A stretch of 50,000 bases of DNA, from assembly GCA_963575745.1 (NCBI GenBank), contig CAUYUJ010001447.1:511180-561179 (forward strand). Reading direction: 5' to 3'. Positions 48,161 to 50,000 of the stretch are shown here, in pieces (position 1 is the first letter of the stretch; each line of letters opens with the position of its first letter). The notes under the pieces are model-generated. The model worked only from the letters and a program-made list of their open reading frames with translations, was not told the origin of the DNA and ran no database searches. The position numbers and the translations under genes are program-made. The DNA comes from Prorocentrum cordatum. Taxonomy: Eukaryota > Sar > Dinophyceae > Prorocentrales > Prorocentraceae.

Positions 48161-48529
48161 ACTGGAGTGCTGGCGCCAACGTGTGCTTGCCCACAGGGGG
48201 CCCATAAATTGCGACGCAGGCGGCGCACTGAAGGCAGAAGCAGGCTGCGCTCCGTCGGTGGAGCTGAGTGGGGCAACACACACACACACACACACACATT
48301 GGGGTAACGCACGTCCTGAGGATCATTGAAGCCGATGGGCAGGGGGCTAACGAGGGGTGGAGGCCGAGAGCACCTCACAGAGCTCCGGAGAACGAGCGCT
48401 CGACCGTCCGCGAAAGAGAATTCCGTCCGCCCTGCCGAGCGGGACAAAGCGGCAGCGAGAAGCGAGCTGCAGTGCGGTCCTCCCTCTCGTCAGGCACGCC
48501 CCCCCTCTCTCTCTCTCTCGCTCTCGCTT

Positions 48530-49200
48530 CCTCTCCTCCTCGCCCCCCTCGCCGTCCACCACTTCCTGATCCTCCACCCCCTCCTCCTCAACTCTCCGTC
48601 CACGTCCTGCTCCTCCTCCACATCCACCTCCTCCTGCTCAATTCGTGTTTCTCTTCCTCTGGTTCCTCCTTGCCCTCCGCCTTGTCGCCGTCGTCGTCGT
48701 TCTCCTCCTACTCCTCCTCCTCCTCCTCCTCCTGCTCCTCCTCCTCGTCTTCCTAGTCCTCCTCCTCCTCCTCCTTCTACTCCCGCTCTTCTTCTTCTCC
48801 TCCTCCTCCTCCTCCTCCTCCTCCTCCTCCTCCGCCTCCTCCTCCTCTTCTTCCTTCTCTTCCTCGTTTTCCTCCTCCTCCTCCTCCTCTTCTTCCTCCT
48901 CCTCTCCTCCTCCTGCCCCTCCTCCTCCTCCTCCTCCTCCTCCTCCTCCTCCTCCTCTGCTCCCACCCCCAACCTCTCATCCTCACCCTGCTTCTGCTCC
49001 CTCTCTGTTCCTCCTCCGCCTCTGCCTCCGCCTCCGCTCCTCCTCCTCCTCCTCCTCCTCCTCCTCCTCCTCCTCCTCCTCCCTCCCCGCTCCCACCCCG
49101 ATATCCTCCTCCTTCGTCCTCCGTCCTCCCTCCCTCTCTCCTCTTCTCCTCCTTCCTCCTCCTCCTCCTCCTCCTCCTCCTCCTCCTCCTCCCCCTCCTA
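48530..49200 (+). repeat. Long (CCT)n tract
   Basis: About 670 bases of CCTCCT with TTCTTC and GCTCC interruptions, the longest simple-repeat stretch in the window. All ORFs over it are by-products. Confidence 0.92.
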
Positions 49201-49429
49201 GTTCTCCTGATATTCTCTTCCTGGCCTGATGTAAAAACCTCGTGGGCCAAGAACGTGTCCATACGGTGGGTGGGTCCGTCTGACTGGGGTATGTGTCCAT
49301 GCGGTGGCAGCGCCTGCGTGCTCTCTGCACCTGCGAAGGGCGTGTTGGAATGCTTGCACGTTCTTGCAATATAACACAAAACAACCTGCCCCGAAGAGAC
49401 TCTCAGTCCCCGTTCGGTGCCCTCTTTCC

Positions 49430-49530
49430 TGCCCCCTGCCCAGGAGCCCTCAAAGGCGGCGACAGTCAGTTTCATACTGTGCCCCCCCCCCCCGCCAAAG
49501 GATGGTGAGGGCTAGTCGGGGCCCCGTTCG
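49430..49530 (+). repeat. Distant relative of the 101-bp repeat of 1105-2035
   Basis: GGAGCCCTCAAAGGCGGCGA, then CAGTxxxTTTCATACTG, a C-run, and AAAGGATGGTGAGGGCTAGT follow the order of the 101-bp unit (GCAGCCCTCGAA, GGCGACAGTTTC, CCCCCC, GGATGGCGAGGTCTA). Confidence 0.6.
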
Positions 49531-49589
49531 GTGACCTATTGTTCAGCCCCGCCCCTCGATTTCACGCTTCACACGCCCCCCCAGTGATC

Positions 49590-49770
49590 GCGAGGTATGA
49601 GGGAGAAGGCAGGAGGAGAAGAAGGAGGAGGAGGAGGAGCAGGAGGAAGAGGAGGGGGAGGATGAGGAGGAGGAGGAGGAGGTGGAGGAGGAGGAGGAGG
49701 AGGAAGAGGACGTAACCAAGCAGCCAGGAGGCAGGCGGGAAGTCGGAGAGAGATGGGAAGGAGGAGGGAG
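49590..49770 (+). repeat. (GGA)n tract
   Basis: GAGGAGGAGG with AGCAGG interruptions, opposite in sense to the CCT tract 400 bases upstream. 49770-50000 holds no recognised gene. Confidence 0.9.
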
Positions 49771-50000
49771 GCGGGAGGATGAGATACGTACCCACGGTGC
49801 TTTCACAACCGAAACCAATCGGAGGTTTTGGGACAAGGTAGCAACACAAACTACACACAGGCACAACAGAACAACATTGACAACTTGTACATCGGTCCTC
49901 TGGCCTCCTGCCCAGCGCAGCCTCTGCATCGGCCCTCTCGCCGCCCGCTGCTCAACCTCACCATGCCCGCTGTTTCCCACCAACACCACCCTCTCGCCCT

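Overview
The window looks like nuclear DNA of a dinoflagellate. It is GC-rich and gene-poor, full of (GGA/CCT)n tracts and short tandem arrays, and its introns use GC as well as GT donors. It carries 'KRP[AS]A'-type basic motifs, two sequences resembling the dinoflagellate spliced leader just upstream of long reading frames, and a large decayed LINE. No rRNA, tRNA or CRISPR array was found, and most long open frames are by-products of repeats. The genus is not resolved; a Prorocentrum-, Polarella- or Symbiodiniaceae-like genome would fit.

Layout. 1-4.8 kb (minus strand): three exons of a protein kinase, probably Aurora-like, with introns of 1.2 and 3.1 kb filled by (GGA)n tracts and a 101-bp tandem array. 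4.8-9.3 kb: a 77-bp tandem array flanked by two copies of one degenerate segment, then further arrays. 9.3-20 kb: repeat-dominated DNA with several short inverted-repeat elements (MITE-like; two with 8-bp target duplications, one of them imperfect) and dispersed 60-190 bp families. 20.2-28 kb (plus): a decayed LINE with coiled-coil, AP-endonuclease, reverse transcriptase and RNase H segments in broken frames, interrupted by a 179-bp palindromic element with a perfect 5-bp target duplication.

28.44-44.74 kb is different: it holds most of the convincing genes and is bounded by a 14-bp exact inverted repeat that grades into AT-rich, GTTATAA-containing subterminal sequence. Inside are a transposase-like gene (broken by two close in-frame TAA codons), a 468-aa basic nuclear-type protein, three short helical charged proteins with matching splice structure, two divergent genes for GYDKGYD-repeat proteins, three unknown proteins with nuclear or acidic features, and a 4+4 array of 27-bp palindromes. 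I read it as a possible 16.3-kb cargo-carrying DNA transposon or an island assembled from retroposed genes. This is the most unusual part of the window.

44.7-50 kb returns to repeat-rich DNA and carries second copies of several element families seen at 10-18 kb, with long CCT and GGA tracts near the end.
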